Assembly (NCBI RefSeq): GCF_014196495.1 | Contig: NZ_JACIDT010000001.1 | Location: forward strand, 248,001 to 312,000 | Direction of reading: 5' to 3' | Source of the DNA: Sphingobium jiangsuense | Lineage (GTDB): Bacteria; Pseudomonadota; Alphaproteobacteria; Sphingomonadales; Sphingomonadaceae | Length of the DNA: 64,000 bases | Part shown: in pieces, positions 46,399 to 54,840 of the stretch | How the letters are laid out: each line of letters opens with the position of its first letter | How positions within the stretch are numbered: position 1 is the stretch's first letter | Program-made: the position numbers and the translations under genes | The notes under the pieces: model-generated | Databases searched by the model: none | Told to the model about the DNA's origin: nothing | What the model saw: only the letters and a program-made list of their open reading frames with translations

Positions 46399-47472
46399 TC
46401 AGGTGAAGAGATTCTGGACGGTGCGCTCGGCGAAGCGTTGCGGGTCGGTATCCGCCTTCATCACCCCGATGTCGCGCAGTTCCCCGGCGTACAGGGCGAT
46501 ATCGCCGATCAGGTCGGTGCCGACCGGGTGCACGCCATGGGTCTGCGTGCGCAGCACCCCGGCAATATCCTCGACGCTCGCCTTCGCATAGGGCGCGAAC
46601 AGGCGGGCGGTCTGCTCCGGGTCGCCCTGGCACAGCTTCGCGGCCTGCACCAGCGAGGAAGCCAGCGCGCGGGCGCTTTCCGGGTCGTCCCGCAACAGCG
46701 ATCCGCCCGCCCCCACCACGCAGCAGACGCGGCGGTCCCACGGCTTGGTCAGGTTGCTCAGCACCTCGACCAGATCGCCGCGCGAATCCTGCTCCATCTT
46801 GTAGAGGATCGGGTCGGAATCGGCGATCGCCTGCACCTCGCCCTTGCGGATCGCCTCGCCCAGCAGCGGCTGGGGATAGGCGCGCCACTCGACGTCGCGC
46901 TTGGGGTCGAGCCCGTGATATTTCAGCAGCACCGCGAAGGTGTTGAACGCCGCGCCGTTGATGTCGGACAGACCGATCACCTTGCCCGCAAGGCTCTTCG
47001 GATCGGGCGTGACGCCCGCCGCGCGCGACCCCGACATGCGGATGCACCCGCCATGCGTGCCCGCGATCAGCCGCACGTCGAACCCCTGCTCCAGCGGCTT
47101 GATCCAGCGCATGATCATGCCGATCCCCGCATCCGCCTTGCCGGTGGAGAGCGCCTCCAGCATCTGGTCGGTCGGCCCGGCGAAGTTGAACAACTCGACC
47201 TCCAGCCCATGGTTGCGGAAGATGCCGAGTTCCTTCGCCAGCAGCACCGGGGCGAGGCAGATCGCATTGGCGTTCCACGCGAGGGTCAGCTTGCGCAGCC
47301 CGTCGGCGGTATAGGCGCGTTCGGGCGCGCGGCGTGCGAGGCCGACGCCCAGCGCCCCCGCCGCCAGCGCCACGCCCCCGCCGATGAGCAGCGCGCGCCG
47401 CCCCGTCAAAGCGCGCGCGGCGAGCGGCGGCGGTTCGGCTATGTCGTCGGGCACATGCTGTATCTCGGTCAT
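46399..47472 (-). CDS. SsuA/TauA-type ABC transporter substrate-binding protein
   Basis: A 357-residue periplasmic binding protein. An N-terminal TGRRALLIGGGVALAAGALG looks like a Tat-type (twin-arginine) signal. KLTLAWNANAICLAPVLLAKELGIFRNHGLEVELFNFAG (partly quoted) and STGKADAGIGMIMRWIKPLEQG match the NMT1/SsuA-like fold. It heads the importer operon. The ligand is not readable; sulfonates or sulfate esters are likely from context. A 9-bp tandem repeat (GGAGCGAAA twice, 47517-47534) sits upstream. Confidence 0.88.
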   Translation of the reverse strand: MTEIQHVPDDIAEPPPLAARALTGRRALLIGGGVALAAGALGVGLARRAPERAYTADGLRKLTLAWNANAICLAPVLLAKELGIFRNHGLEVELFNFAGPTDQMLEALSTGKADAGIGMIMRWIKPLEQGFDVRLIAGTHGGCIRMSGSRAAGVTPDPKSLAGKVIGLSDINGAAFNTFAVLLKYHGLDPKRDVEWRAYPQPLLGEAIRKGEVQAIADSDPILYKMEQDSRGDLVEVLSNLTKPWDRRVCCVVGAGGSLLRDDPESARALASSLVQAAKLCQGDPEQTARLFAPYAKASVEDIAGVLRTQTHGVHPVGTDLIGDIALYAGELRDIGVMKADTDPQRFAERTVQNLFT

Positions 47473-47567
47473 CGAACGATCCGGCCAGAGGGTCCTGCGC
47501 CAGCGATGCTAGTGCAGGAGCGAAAGGAGCGAAAATTGGCTTTGCTCATATGGATATCCGCAACGCT

Positions 47568-47593
47568 CATCGGGAATGCGGCCCTTCCCGATG
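47568..47593. other. Perfect 9-bp hairpin between the TonB and importer genes
   Basis: CATCGGGAA-TGCGGCCC-TTCCCGATG lies 25 bp downstream of the TonB receptor stop (47618, leftward). No T run follows, so it may stabilise or attenuate rather than terminate. Confidence 0.5.
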
Positions 47594-47617
47594 GCGATGC
47601 CCCTTGGGTATGGGCAC

Positions 47618-49915
47618 CTAGCGGAAGGTCTTGCTGAGGGTGATATTCACCATCCTCGGCAGGTTGTAGGCGGCATAATGGTTGGGATAGACGCCCGAAT
47701 TATTGGGCGTGTAGGTTAGCATCTGCGCCCGCCGCAGGTCGAACAGGTTGGTCACGTAGAGCCCGGCCGCCCAGTCCCCGTCCTCGCTGGTGTAGTTGAT
47801 CGTCCCGTTGACGAACAGCTGCTTCTGGATCCGCGTCTGCGCGGTGTTGTAGATGTCGGACCAGCGCGCCGATTCATATTGCGCGTCCAGTCCGATCCGC
47901 CACGCGCCCTCGACGCGCAGCGGCAGCCGGTAATTGACCGCCACCGAGGACTGCCAGCGCGGCGCCAGCGGGAATTCCAGCCCGACGAGCGTGGTGCGGC
48001 CCGGCAGGTTGGCGGGCAGCACGGCGGAGAAATTCTTGTAGGCGGTCTTGAGCCAGGCGGCGGACGCATCGATGCGCAACCCGTCGAACGGCAGCGCCGA
48101 CAGCTCGAACTCCGCCCCGTAGGTCTCGCCGCTGGCGGCGTTCAATATGCCGCTGAACGACGGGGTCGTCGGCGTCGCGGGCGATGTCGCGCGGACCTGC
48201 AAATCCTTGATCGCATTGTGGAAGACGGAAAGGTTCGCGGTCAGGTTGCCGCCCGCCAGCGTCGATTTGAGGCCGGTTTCCCATGTCGTGATGACCTGCG
48301 GCCGATAAGGCTGGGACGATCCGACCAGCGAACTGGAGCGCAGGTCGAAGCCGCCGCTCTTGAACCCCTTGGACCAGGACAGATACTGGAACAGCTCCGA
48401 CGCCCATTGCGCCTGCAAACCGACCTTGGGCGAGAAGTTGGAGAAGCTGCGCCGTTCCGGGCGGACATCGTAATTATTCTGGAACGGACCGAACAGGTCG
48501 GCATAGACGCGCGGGTCGTAATCCCATTCCTGCGGATGGTGGAGCGGCACGCTGACGCTGGTGCTGATCAGCGAGCGGAAGCCGCGCCGGTCCTGCGTCC
48601 AGCGCCCGCCCAGCGTCAGCGTGAAGCGGTCGTCGAACGCGTATTTGGCCTGCCCGAACACCGAATAGCTGGTGGTCCGCAGCCAGTTCTGGACCGCCGA
48701 CACCGACCCCACATTGTCCACCGTCGACCCCGCCGCCTGGCTCAGGCGATCGTTCATGAAATATTCGTAGAAATAATAGAAGCCGAGGACGAAGTTCAGC
48801 TTCTCATATTCGCCGTTCAGGTTGAGTTCCTGCGTTTTCTGATATTGCCGGAAACCGGCATGGCTGTCGCCCTTGATCGCCTGCACGCCGTCATTGTCGT
48901 AATAAATGGGGCCGTCGAGGCCGCGATAGGCCGTCACCGACTTCAGCACGAGATGATCGTCCACCTCGTATCGCAGGGTCAGCGATCCGCCATAGGCGTT
49001 GGTGTAGTTATAGGGCAGGGTGTTCGACCAGGTGAGGTCGGGATCGGTCCGGTTGCCCGTGCCCGTCACGCCGTCGGGCTGGTTGATCGGCGTATAATAG
49101 CTCTGCGTCGAGCGGTCGAACATCGCATCGGCGGAAAGGGTGACCGTCAGCCGGTCGGTCAGCCGCGACTTCAGCTTGCCGCGCAGCACCCAGAGATCGA
49201 GATCGTTCACATCGCGGTTGAGGGGGACGCTCCAAGTCCAGCCGTCGCGGACATGGCGGATCACCGAAAGCGAACCGTTGAGCTTGTCATCGGCGAGAAT
49301 CCCGCCATTGGCCCGCAATTTCAGGTTCACATTGTCGAACGAGCCATAGCTGCCGCTGACGTAAAGCTCCGGTTCGGCGGTCGGATCCCTGGTGATGAAG
49401 CGGATCGCGCCCGCGCTGGAATTGCGGCCGTAGAGCGTGCCCTGCGGACCGCGCAGCACCTCCACCCGCTCCAGGTCCGGCGCATCGTAGAGCGACCCCA
49501 CGGTGCGGGCGAGATAGACATCGTCGACATAGACCGCGACCGTCGGTTCGGGATAGGTGTCGGTTTCGCCGATGCCGCGGACGGCGTAGGTCTGCGTCGT
49601 GTAGGCGGTGGAGCGCTTGGGCGCGAGCAGGCCCGGAATCCGGCCGGAGAGATCGCGGAAGGTCGCGACCTGCTGCTGCTCTATGCCGTCGGAGGTCAGC
49701 GCCGTCACCGCGATCGGCGTACGCTGCACGCTTTCCTCGCGGCGGGAGGCCGTCACGATGATGTCCAGCCCGCCCGAAGCCTTTTCCGCATCGGCCAGCG
49801 GCTGCTCCGCCACGGCATCCGCCACCTCTTCCGCCGCCAGCGCTGGCGCCGCGAGCAATGCACCGATACCTGCCCCGGCCAGCCACCGGACCATCAGCCT
49901 TTTCGAATATATCAT
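47618..49915 (-). CDS. TonB-dependent outer-membrane receptor (organosulfur island)
   Basis: A 765-residue receptor. A signal peptide ends at about ALAAEE. The plug begins DIIVTASRREESVQRTPIAV, with VRGIGETDTYPEPTVAVYVDDVYLAR and VLRGPQGTLYGRNSSAGAIRFITRDP (partly quoted). A 22-strand barrel follows, ending VNITLSKTFR. A canonical TonB box is not obvious. The position between an SsuABC-like importer and sulfur monooxygenases suggests it imports a sulfur compound, not iron. ATG 49915 has a weak ribosome site; ATG 49894 is possible. Two AT-rich dyads lie over the promoter. Confidence 0.92.
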   Translation of the reverse strand: MIYSKRLMVRWLAGAGIGALLAAPALAAEEVADAVAEQPLADAEKASGGLDIIVTASRREESVQRTPIAVTALTSDGIEQQQVATFRDLSGRIPGLLAPKRSTAYTTQTYAVRGIGETDTYPEPTVAVYVDDVYLARTVGSLYDAPDLERVEVLRGPQGTLYGRNSSAGAIRFITRDPTAEPELYVSGSYGSFDNVNLKLRANGGILADDKLNGSLSVIRHVRDGWTWSVPLNRDVNDLDLWVLRGKLKSRLTDRLTVTLSADAMFDRSTQSYYTPINQPDGVTGTGNRTDPDLTWSNTLPYNYTNAYGGSLTLRYEVDDHLVLKSVTAYRGLDGPIYYDNDGVQAIKGDSHAGFRQYQKTQELNLNGEYEKLNFVLGFYYFYEYFMNDRLSQAAGSTVDNVGSVSAVQNWLRTTSYSVFGQAKYAFDDRFTLTLGGRWTQDRRGFRSLISTSVSVPLHHPQEWDYDPRVYADLFGPFQNNYDVRPERRSFSNFSPKVGLQAQWASELFQYLSWSKGFKSGGFDLRSSSLVGSSQPYRPQVITTWETGLKSTLAGGNLTANLSVFHNAIKDLQVRATSPATPTTPSFSGILNAASGETYGAEFELSALPFDGLRIDASAAWLKTAYKNFSAVLPANLPGRTTLVGLEFPLAPRWQSSVAVNYRLPLRVEGAWRIGLDAQYESARWSDIYNTAQTRIQKQLFVNGTINYTSEDGDWAAGLYVTNLFDLRRAQMLTYTPNNSGVYPNHYAAYNLPRMVNITLSKTFR

Positions 49916-49976
49916 AGGATATCAAGCCCCCGATTTCATCAAACAGGGGGAACAATAGGAGGCAAATGCGCGGCTC

Positions 49977-49991
49977 GATATTGACAATATC
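49977..49991. promoter_or_regulatory. ATATTGNCAATAT operator, copy 1
   Basis: GATATTG-A-CAATATC is a perfect 7-1-7 dyad, centre 49984, 69 bp upstream of the TonB receptor ATG. It touches a TATAAG box (minus strand, 49996-49991), so it would cover the transcription start. Confidence 0.6.
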
Positions 49992-50005
49992 TTATAGCGG
50001 CAGGA

Positions 50006-50018
50006 ATATTGCCAATAT
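50006..50018. promoter_or_regulatory. ATATTGNCAATAT operator, copy 2
   Basis: ATATTG-C-CAATAT is a perfect 6-1-6 dyad, centre 50012, exactly 28 bp from copy 1. On the minus strand it contains TTGGCA, which could act as a -35 element. The rest of 49916-50259 is very AT-rich up to 50100, then holds a terminator. Confidence 0.6.
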
Positions 50019-50130
50019 AGTTTGAAATATTCATATATTCCTTCGTCTATATATTTAAATCTCATAATATATCTTCATTCCAAATAAGCATATATATCCG
50101 GCGATGATCTTCACCGTCCGCAACGAAAAT

Positions 50131-50163
50131 GGGCCCGCCTTTCCGACCGGGAAAGACAGGCCC
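50131..50163 (-). terminator. Probable terminator of the monooxygenase operon
   Basis: GGGCC (50131-50135) pairs with GGCCC (50159-50163) and CTTTCC with GGAAAG, with a 3-base internal mismatch. On the minus strand the stem is followed by CATTTTCG. It lies about 100 bp after the DszA/NtaA-type gene. Confidence 0.5.
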
Positions 50164-50259
50164 TTTTCCTCATCTGTCAGCAGTCATAATTTGACGCCGA
50201 TCCCATAGTAAAAGCCGCCACGCGCGCGGATGGGACGCCTTCCGGCATCCTGCCGCCCG

Positions 50260-51594
50260 TCAGGCCGCGCTGCGGCGGCTACGGGCGAGGGTATGGCGGT
50301 TTTCCGGCTTGGGCAGGCCCAGCGTGTCGCGGAAGGTGCCGCCCGGATAGTCCTGCTTGTAGATGCCGCGTTTCTGGAGGATCGGCACCACCTGATCGAC
50401 GAAGAGGTCGAGCTGTCCGGGCAGCGGTTCGAACAGGTTGAAGCCATCCGATCCCCGTTCCTCCAGCCAGTTCTGGAACCGGTCGGCGATCTGCTCCGGC
50501 GTGCCGACGAACTGGCCTCGCGGGGTCGCGAGGCGCAGCGCGATCTCGCGCAGCGGCAGGCCCTGCCGGGCCAGCTCCAGCACGCGGGCGGAGCCGCTCT
50601 GGTTGCTCTTCAGCCCCTCGGCGGCGACCTCCTGCGGAAAGGGGCCGTCCGGGTCATATTGGCTGAAATTATGGTCGTTGAACGACCGGCCGAGCGCCCG
50701 CAGCGCATTTTCCAGCGTGACGAGGCTCGCCAGTTCCTGATGCTTCGCCTCGGCCTCCGCTTCGGTCGAGCCGATCACCGGACGCGCGCCCGGCACGATG
50801 AACAGCTGTTCGGGATCGCGCCCGAAGCCCCGCGCCCGCGCCTTCACGTCGGCGTAAAAGAGCTTCGCCTCCTCCAGATCATTCTGGTGGGTGAAGATCG
50901 CCTCCGCATGCTTCGCCGCATAGCTGCGGCCGTCCTCGGACGATCCGGCCTGAAAGATCACCGGCTGCCCCTGCGGCGAGCGGGAGATGTTGAGCGGCCC
51001 CTTGACCGACAGGAATGCGCCCTTGTGGTTCAGCTCATGCAGCTTGTCGGGATCGAGGAACTGCCCCGTTTCCTTGTCGCGGACCAGCGCATCGTCCTCC
51101 CAGCTGTCCCACAGCCCCTTGACGACCTCCAGATATTCCTCGGCGAGGCGATAGCGCACGTCATGCGCCAGATGCTCTTCCTTGCCGAAATTGGCGGCGC
51201 TGCCTTCCAGCCAGGACGTCACCACGTTCCACCCCGCCCGGCCGCCGCTGATATGATCGAGCGAGGCGAACTGCCGCGCCAGGTTGAAAGGCTCGGTATA
51301 GCTGACCGTCGCCGTGCCGACGAGGCCGATATGCTCGGTCACCGCCGCCAGCGCCGACAAGATGGTCAGCGGCTCGAACCGGTTGAGATAATGCGGCGAG
51401 GAACGGGCGTTGATCGACACGCTGTCCGCGACGAACAGATAGTCGAACTTGCCGCGCTCGGCCGTCTGCGCCTGCCGCTTGTAGAAGGAAAGGCTGGTGC
51501 TGGCGTCGACCTGCGCATCGGGATGGCGCCAGTCGTCCCAGCCGGGGCCGACGCCGTGCAGGATGAAGCCCAGTTTCAGTTGGCGCTGTGTCAT
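50260..51594 (-). CDS. FMN-dependent monooxygenase, NtaA/SnaA/DszA family
   Basis: A 444-residue luciferase-like (bacterial LLM) monooxygenase that uses reduced FMN and O2. LKLGFILHGVGPGWDDWRHPDAQVDAS, FDYLFVADSVSINARSSPHYLNRFEPLTILSALAAVTEHIGL (partly quoted), ISGGRAGWNVVTSWLEGSAANFGKEEHLAHDVRY and QAGSSEDGR are those of the family acting on NTA, sulfones or sulfides. A sulfone or sulfide substrate is inferred from the sulfur genes nearby. No flavin reductase is adjacent. The leader ACGGGAGACTT is shared with the ssuD-type gene. Confidence 0.9.
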   Translation of the reverse strand: MTQRQLKLGFILHGVGPGWDDWRHPDAQVDASTSLSFYKRQAQTAERGKFDYLFVADSVSINARSSPHYLNRFEPLTILSALAAVTEHIGLVGTATVSYTEPFNLARQFASLDHISGGRAGWNVVTSWLEGSAANFGKEEHLAHDVRYRLAEEYLEVVKGLWDSWEDDALVRDKETGQFLDPDKLHELNHKGAFLSVKGPLNISRSPQGQPVIFQAGSSEDGRSYAAKHAEAIFTHQNDLEEAKLFYADVKARARGFGRDPEQLFIVPGARPVIGSTEAEAEAKHQELASLVTLENALRALGRSFNDHNFSQYDPDGPFPQEVAAEGLKSNQSGSARVLELARQGLPLREIALRLATPRGQFVGTPEQIADRFQNWLEERGSDGFNLFEPLPGQLDLFVDQVVPILQKRGIYKQDYPGGTFRDTLGLPKPENRHTLARSRRSAA

Positions 51595-51705
51595 TCAAGT
51601 CTCCCGTGAAAGTGGTCCCGCCCACAGTGCGACCGGCACCGGGGCGGGTCCAATTGGAAGGGCTGAACTGCTGCTGAGTAATGCTTGACTGGGACCGTCC
51701 GGCAC

Positions 51706-52794
51706 TCAGCCCGCCAGCGCGACCGGGGCGGCGCCGCGCTCCGCGACCTTCCGCCGCACCAGCGGGATGAGATCGCGGCCGTAGCCGATGGCGTCGCCCA
51801 GCGGGTCGAAGCCCCGGATCAGGAAATGGTCGATGCCGACCGCGACATAATCGAGCAGCGCGTCGGCCACCTGTTCGGGCGTGCCGACCAGCCCGGTGCT
51901 GTTGCCCTGCGCGCCGGTGAGCGCGGCCACCCCGGTCCACAGCCGGCTGTCGCGCCGGTTGCTGCTGGCGGTTTCGAGCAGGCGCAGCGACCCGGCATTG
52001 GGCGGGCGATGGCCGCTGAGCGGCAGGCCCGCCGCCTCGCGCCGGGCGCGCACCTGATCCTCTATCTCCTTCGCGCGCTTCCACGCGGCTTCCTCGGTAT
52101 CGGCGATGACCGGACGCAGCGACAGCGAGAAGCCGGGGTTGCGCCCGTGCCGCGCCGCCGCCTGCCGCACGCGCCGCACATTGTCCGCGACCTGTTCCAG
52201 CGTCTCGCCCCAGAGCGCATAGACATCGGCATGGCGCCCGGCGACCTCAATCGCCTCCGGTGAGGAGCCGCCGAAGAACACCGGCAGATTGACCGGCTTC
52301 ACCGCGCTCGACCCCTGCTTCACCTCGTAGAAGCGGCCCTTGTGGTCGAAGGGGCGCACCGCGCTCCATTCCTGCTTCACGATGTCGAGATATTCGTCGG
52401 TGCGCGCATAGCGATCCGCCTTGGTGGTCGCGGTGTCGCCGTCGCGCGCCATTTCCTCGTCCGCCCCGCCGGTGATGATGTGCACCGCGACGCGCCCGCC
52501 CGACAGCTGGTCCAGCGTCGCGAGCTGGCGCGCGGCCAGCGTGGGCTGGGTGAAGCCGGGGCGATGGGCGACCAGGAAGCCCAGCTTCGTGGTGATCGCG
52601 GCGGCGTGGGCGGCGACGATCTGGCTTTCCGGCGTGGACGATCCGAACGGGATCAGCACCCGGTCGAACCCGCCTTCCTCCTGCGCTCGCGCCGCCGCCT
52701 CGACATAGTCCTTGTCGAGCGCGCGGTCGCGCGCGCCGCCATGGATTTCCGAGCTGTTGTTGAAGCCGATATAGCCGATGAAACGGACGGTCAT
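51706..52794 (-). CDS. SsuD-type FMN-dependent alkanesulfonate monooxygenase
   Basis: A 362-residue LLM monooxygenase close to SsuD, which splits R-CH2-SO3 to an aldehyde and sulfite with FMNH2 and O2. DRVLIPFGSSTPESQIVAAHAAAITTKLGFLVAHRPG (partly quoted), LDQLSGGRVAVHIITGGADEEMARDGD and FFGGSSPEAIEVAGRHADVYALWGE are SsuD-like blocks. ATG 52794 follows GGAG with 7-base spacing. It is 20 bases downstream of the rhodanese stop, and 111 bp before the second monooxygenase. Confidence 0.92.
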   Translation of the reverse strand: MTVRFIGYIGFNNSSEIHGGARDRALDKDYVEAAARAQEEGGFDRVLIPFGSSTPESQIVAAHAAAITTKLGFLVAHRPGFTQPTLAARQLATLDQLSGGRVAVHIITGGADEEMARDGDTATTKADRYARTDEYLDIVKQEWSAVRPFDHKGRFYEVKQGSSAVKPVNLPVFFGGSSPEAIEVAGRHADVYALWGETLEQVADNVRRVRQAAARHGRNPGFSLSLRPVIADTEEAAWKRAKEIEDQVRARREAAGLPLSGHRPPNAGSLRLLETASSNRRDSRLWTGVAALTGAQGNSTGLVGTPEQVADALLDYVAVGIDHFLIRGFDPLGDAIGYGRDLIPLVRRKVAERGAAPVALAG

Positions 52795-52814
52795 GATAAG
52801 TCTCCCGTTATGGA

Positions 52815-54047
52815 TCAGATGACGAAAAAGCCGTGGGTGCCGTCCCGCGCCAGTTGCGCGACGAGGCCATATTCCCATTCCAGATAGGCCTGCATGGCGG
52901 CGGCGCGGTTGTCGGTGCCCTCATAGGGCCGCTTGTAGCGCCCCTCCGGCCCGCGCGGCGGCGGCGCGGCGTCCCGCCCGGTTTCCAGCTCGCCGTCGAA
53001 ACCGGCGTCGAGCACCAGCACCTCCCAGCCCATTTGCGCCAGCCAGGATGCGGTCATGTCCGCACCGACGCCCCGGTCGTCCGACAGGACGATCCGCGCG
53101 CCGCGCACCGGCGCATAATGGTCGGTTTCCTGCACCAGCTGCCCGCCCTGCGCATTGCGGAAGCCCGGCAGATGCCCCGCCTCATAGCGATCGGGCAGGC
53201 GCACGTCGTAGAGATAGAGGGTGCGCGACGCATCGGCCTTCAGATAGGCCAGCTCTTCCGTGGAGATGCGCCGCACGCCCGCGCGATAGGCGACATTGCG
53301 CGCCCGCTCGCGCGCGTCGCCGGCGCCTTCGATCTCGATTTCCGGCGCGATCCTCTGCTGCCCCGTGTCGAGGCTCTGCCCGGCCAGCGTCCAGCCGATC
53401 GTGCCGTTGCGGAGGGCGAAGACGCGGTTGGCCACGCCCGCGTTGATGAGGGACTGGGTGCCGATGATGCTGCGCGTGCGGCCCGCGCAATTGACGATGA
53501 TCGTCGTTTCCGGGTCCGGCGCCGCCGCCGCCGCGCGCAACACCAGCTCCGCCCCCGGCGCGCTCTGCCCGGTCGGGATGCTCATCGTCGCATATTCGTC
53601 GAACCGCCGCGCGTCGAGAACGACGATATCCGCCTGCTCCTCGATCAGCGCCTGCACCTGCTCGGCCGGAAGGGACGGGGTGTGGCGCCGATGCTCGACC
53701 AGCTCGCCGAACGCCTTGGAATAGCTGTTCACATCCTCGAACAGCTCATATCCGGCATCGCGCCAGCCACCCAGCCCGCCTTCCAGTTCCCGCACATTGC
53801 TGTAGCCCAGCGCGGCGAAGCGGACGGCGGCCTTGAGCGCCAGCCCCTCGCCATCGTCATAGACGACGACCGGCGTGTCGCGGCGGGGGATGCGCCAATG
53901 CGCCTCCGCCTCTATCCGCGCCAGCGGGATCTGCGCGGCGAAGAGCGGATGGCCGCGGGCGAACGCGTCCTCCGTCCGCACGTCGATCAACGCTATTTCC
54001 TCGCGCGCCAGCAGCGCCTTGCGAACATCTTGCGGCGACAGGCTCAT
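52815..54047 (-). CDS. Three-domain rhodanese-like sulfurtransferase
   Basis: A 410-residue protein with three tandem rhodanese folds at about residues 8-100, 125-235 and 260-370. Only the second has the active-site cysteine, in IIVNCAGRTRSI (about residue 186). The corresponding loops of domains one and three read VVYDDGEGL and VLSDDRGVG and lack it. Related four-domain proteins are longer. It may transfer or oxidise sulfane sulfur released from thiols by the coupled dioxygenase, whose stop it overlaps (ATGA). Confidence 0.88.
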   Translation of the reverse strand: MSLSPQDVRKALLAREEIALIDVRTEDAFARGHPLFAAQIPLARIEAEAHWRIPRRDTPVVVYDDGEGLALKAAVRFAALGYSNVRELEGGLGGWRDAGYELFEDVNSYSKAFGELVEHRRHTPSLPAEQVQALIEEQADIVVLDARRFDEYATMSIPTGQSAPGAELVLRAAAAAPDPETTIIVNCAGRTRSIIGTQSLINAGVANRVFALRNGTIGWTLAGQSLDTGQQRIAPEIEIEGAGDARERARNVAYRAGVRRISTEELAYLKADASRTLYLYDVRLPDRYEAGHLPGFRNAQGGQLVQETDHYAPVRGARIVLSDDRGVGADMTASWLAQMGWEVLVLDAGFDGELETGRDAAPPPRGPEGRYKRPYEGTDNRAAAMQAYLEWEYGLVAQLARDGTHGFFVI

Positions 54048-54661
54048 AGGGATTTGGACCTGTCCCAGATATTGGGCACGACATCATTGGCGTAGCCGGA
54101 GATGAAAGGCCTGGCGGTTCCGTCGAGGTCGAACACCGCACGCTCCACCGCGCCGATATTCGCGCCATAGACATGGATCGACACCGACACCGCGTGGGGC
54201 AGCCCGTTCGACACGCGGTGGACATCCCCGATGCGCGGCGAGAGGATATCGACCTCGCCGGGCCGCAGGCGCTGGACTTGGCCCACCCGCGCCAGCCGCC
54301 CGTCCTCGTCGCGCTCGAACTTCTCGACCAGCTCCTCGCCGCGCAATATGCCGACAAGGCCCCAGACGCGGTGGTCATGGATCGGCGTCGATTGCCCCGG
54401 TCCCCAGATGAAGGCCACGACGCTGAACCTTTCCCGGCTGTCGCAATGCAGCAGATATTGGCGATAATAATCGGGATGGGGAATGGCGAAGGCCGCCGGA
54501 AGCCAGTCGTCATGGGCGACCAGATCGGCGAGCAGCCCGCTGCCGCGCACCAGGATCAGGTCCTCGTCGTCGGTCTCCGACAGCACGGTGCCCAAGGCGG
54601 TGACGAAATGGCGCAGCGGCGAGATATCCACCGCCTTGGGAAAAGCGAGGGCAAGGCTCAT
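54044..54661 (-). CDS. Cysteine dioxygenase-family thiol dioxygenase, probably Gln-type
   Basis: A 205-residue cupin that adds O2 to a thiol to give a sulfinate. GPGQSTPIHDHRVWGLVGILRGEE carries the iron His-x-His, and a third histidine is in GDVHRVSNGLPHAVSVSIHVYG. The Gln in GPGQ sits where bacterial 3-mercaptopropionate-type enzymes have Gln rather than the Arg of mammalian CDO, so the substrate may not be cysteine. ATG 54661 is chosen over longer starts because the region upstream is a separate coupled ORF. Confidence 0.85.
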   Translation of the reverse strand: MSLALAFPKAVDISPLRHFVTALGTVLSETDDEDLILVRGSGLLADLVAHDDWLPAAFAIPHPDYYRQYLLHCDSRERFSVVAFIWGPGQSTPIHDHRVWGLVGILRGEELVEKFERDEDGRLARVGQVQRLRPGEVDILSPRIGDVHRVSNGLPHAVSVSIHVYGANIGAVERAVFDLDGTARPFISGYANDVVPNIWDRSKSL

Positions 54662-54774
54662 GCGCCGCCTCCCACGTTGCGCGGCGGCGGCGCGCCGTCG
54701 CGATGAGCGGCGATGGCGGGTGACGGCCAGCGCGATCGTCTTGTCGAAAGGAAGGTTCGGCGAGCCCGGCTCAT
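54658..54774 (-). CDS. 38-codon upstream ORF coupled to the thiol dioxygenase
   Basis: ATG 54774 has GGAGG (54780-54784) five bases upstream, a stronger site than that of the dioxygenase itself. The peptide begins MSRARRTFLSTRRSRWP and ends in PRNVGGGA, is Arg-rich and has no Cys. Its TGA overlaps the dioxygenase ATG (ATGA), so its translation would deliver ribosomes to the dioxygenase. It may be a regulatory leader peptide or a small protein. Confidence 0.45.
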   Translation of the reverse strand: MSRARRTFLSTRRSRWPSPAIAAHRDGAPPPRNVGGGA

Positions 54775-54808
54775 ATCTGCCTCCGATTGATGAGGCGGAC
54801 AGAGAAAA

Positions 54809-54833
54809 CCTATATCTCAATCAATTCAATTGA
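54809..54833 (-). promoter_or_regulatory. Sulfur-type promoter of the dioxygenase-rhodanese-monooxygenase operon
   Basis: On the minus strand, TCAATTGAATTGATTGA (54833-54817) is followed two bases later by TATAGG (54814-54809). Fourteen of 17 positions match the sbp site at 38433. Flanking CTCAAT/ATTGAG (54816-54834) forms a dyad. The predicted start near 54802 gives a leader of about 140 bases, which holds the 38-codon ORF. Confidence 0.6.
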
Positions 54834-54840
54834 GTTTTCT

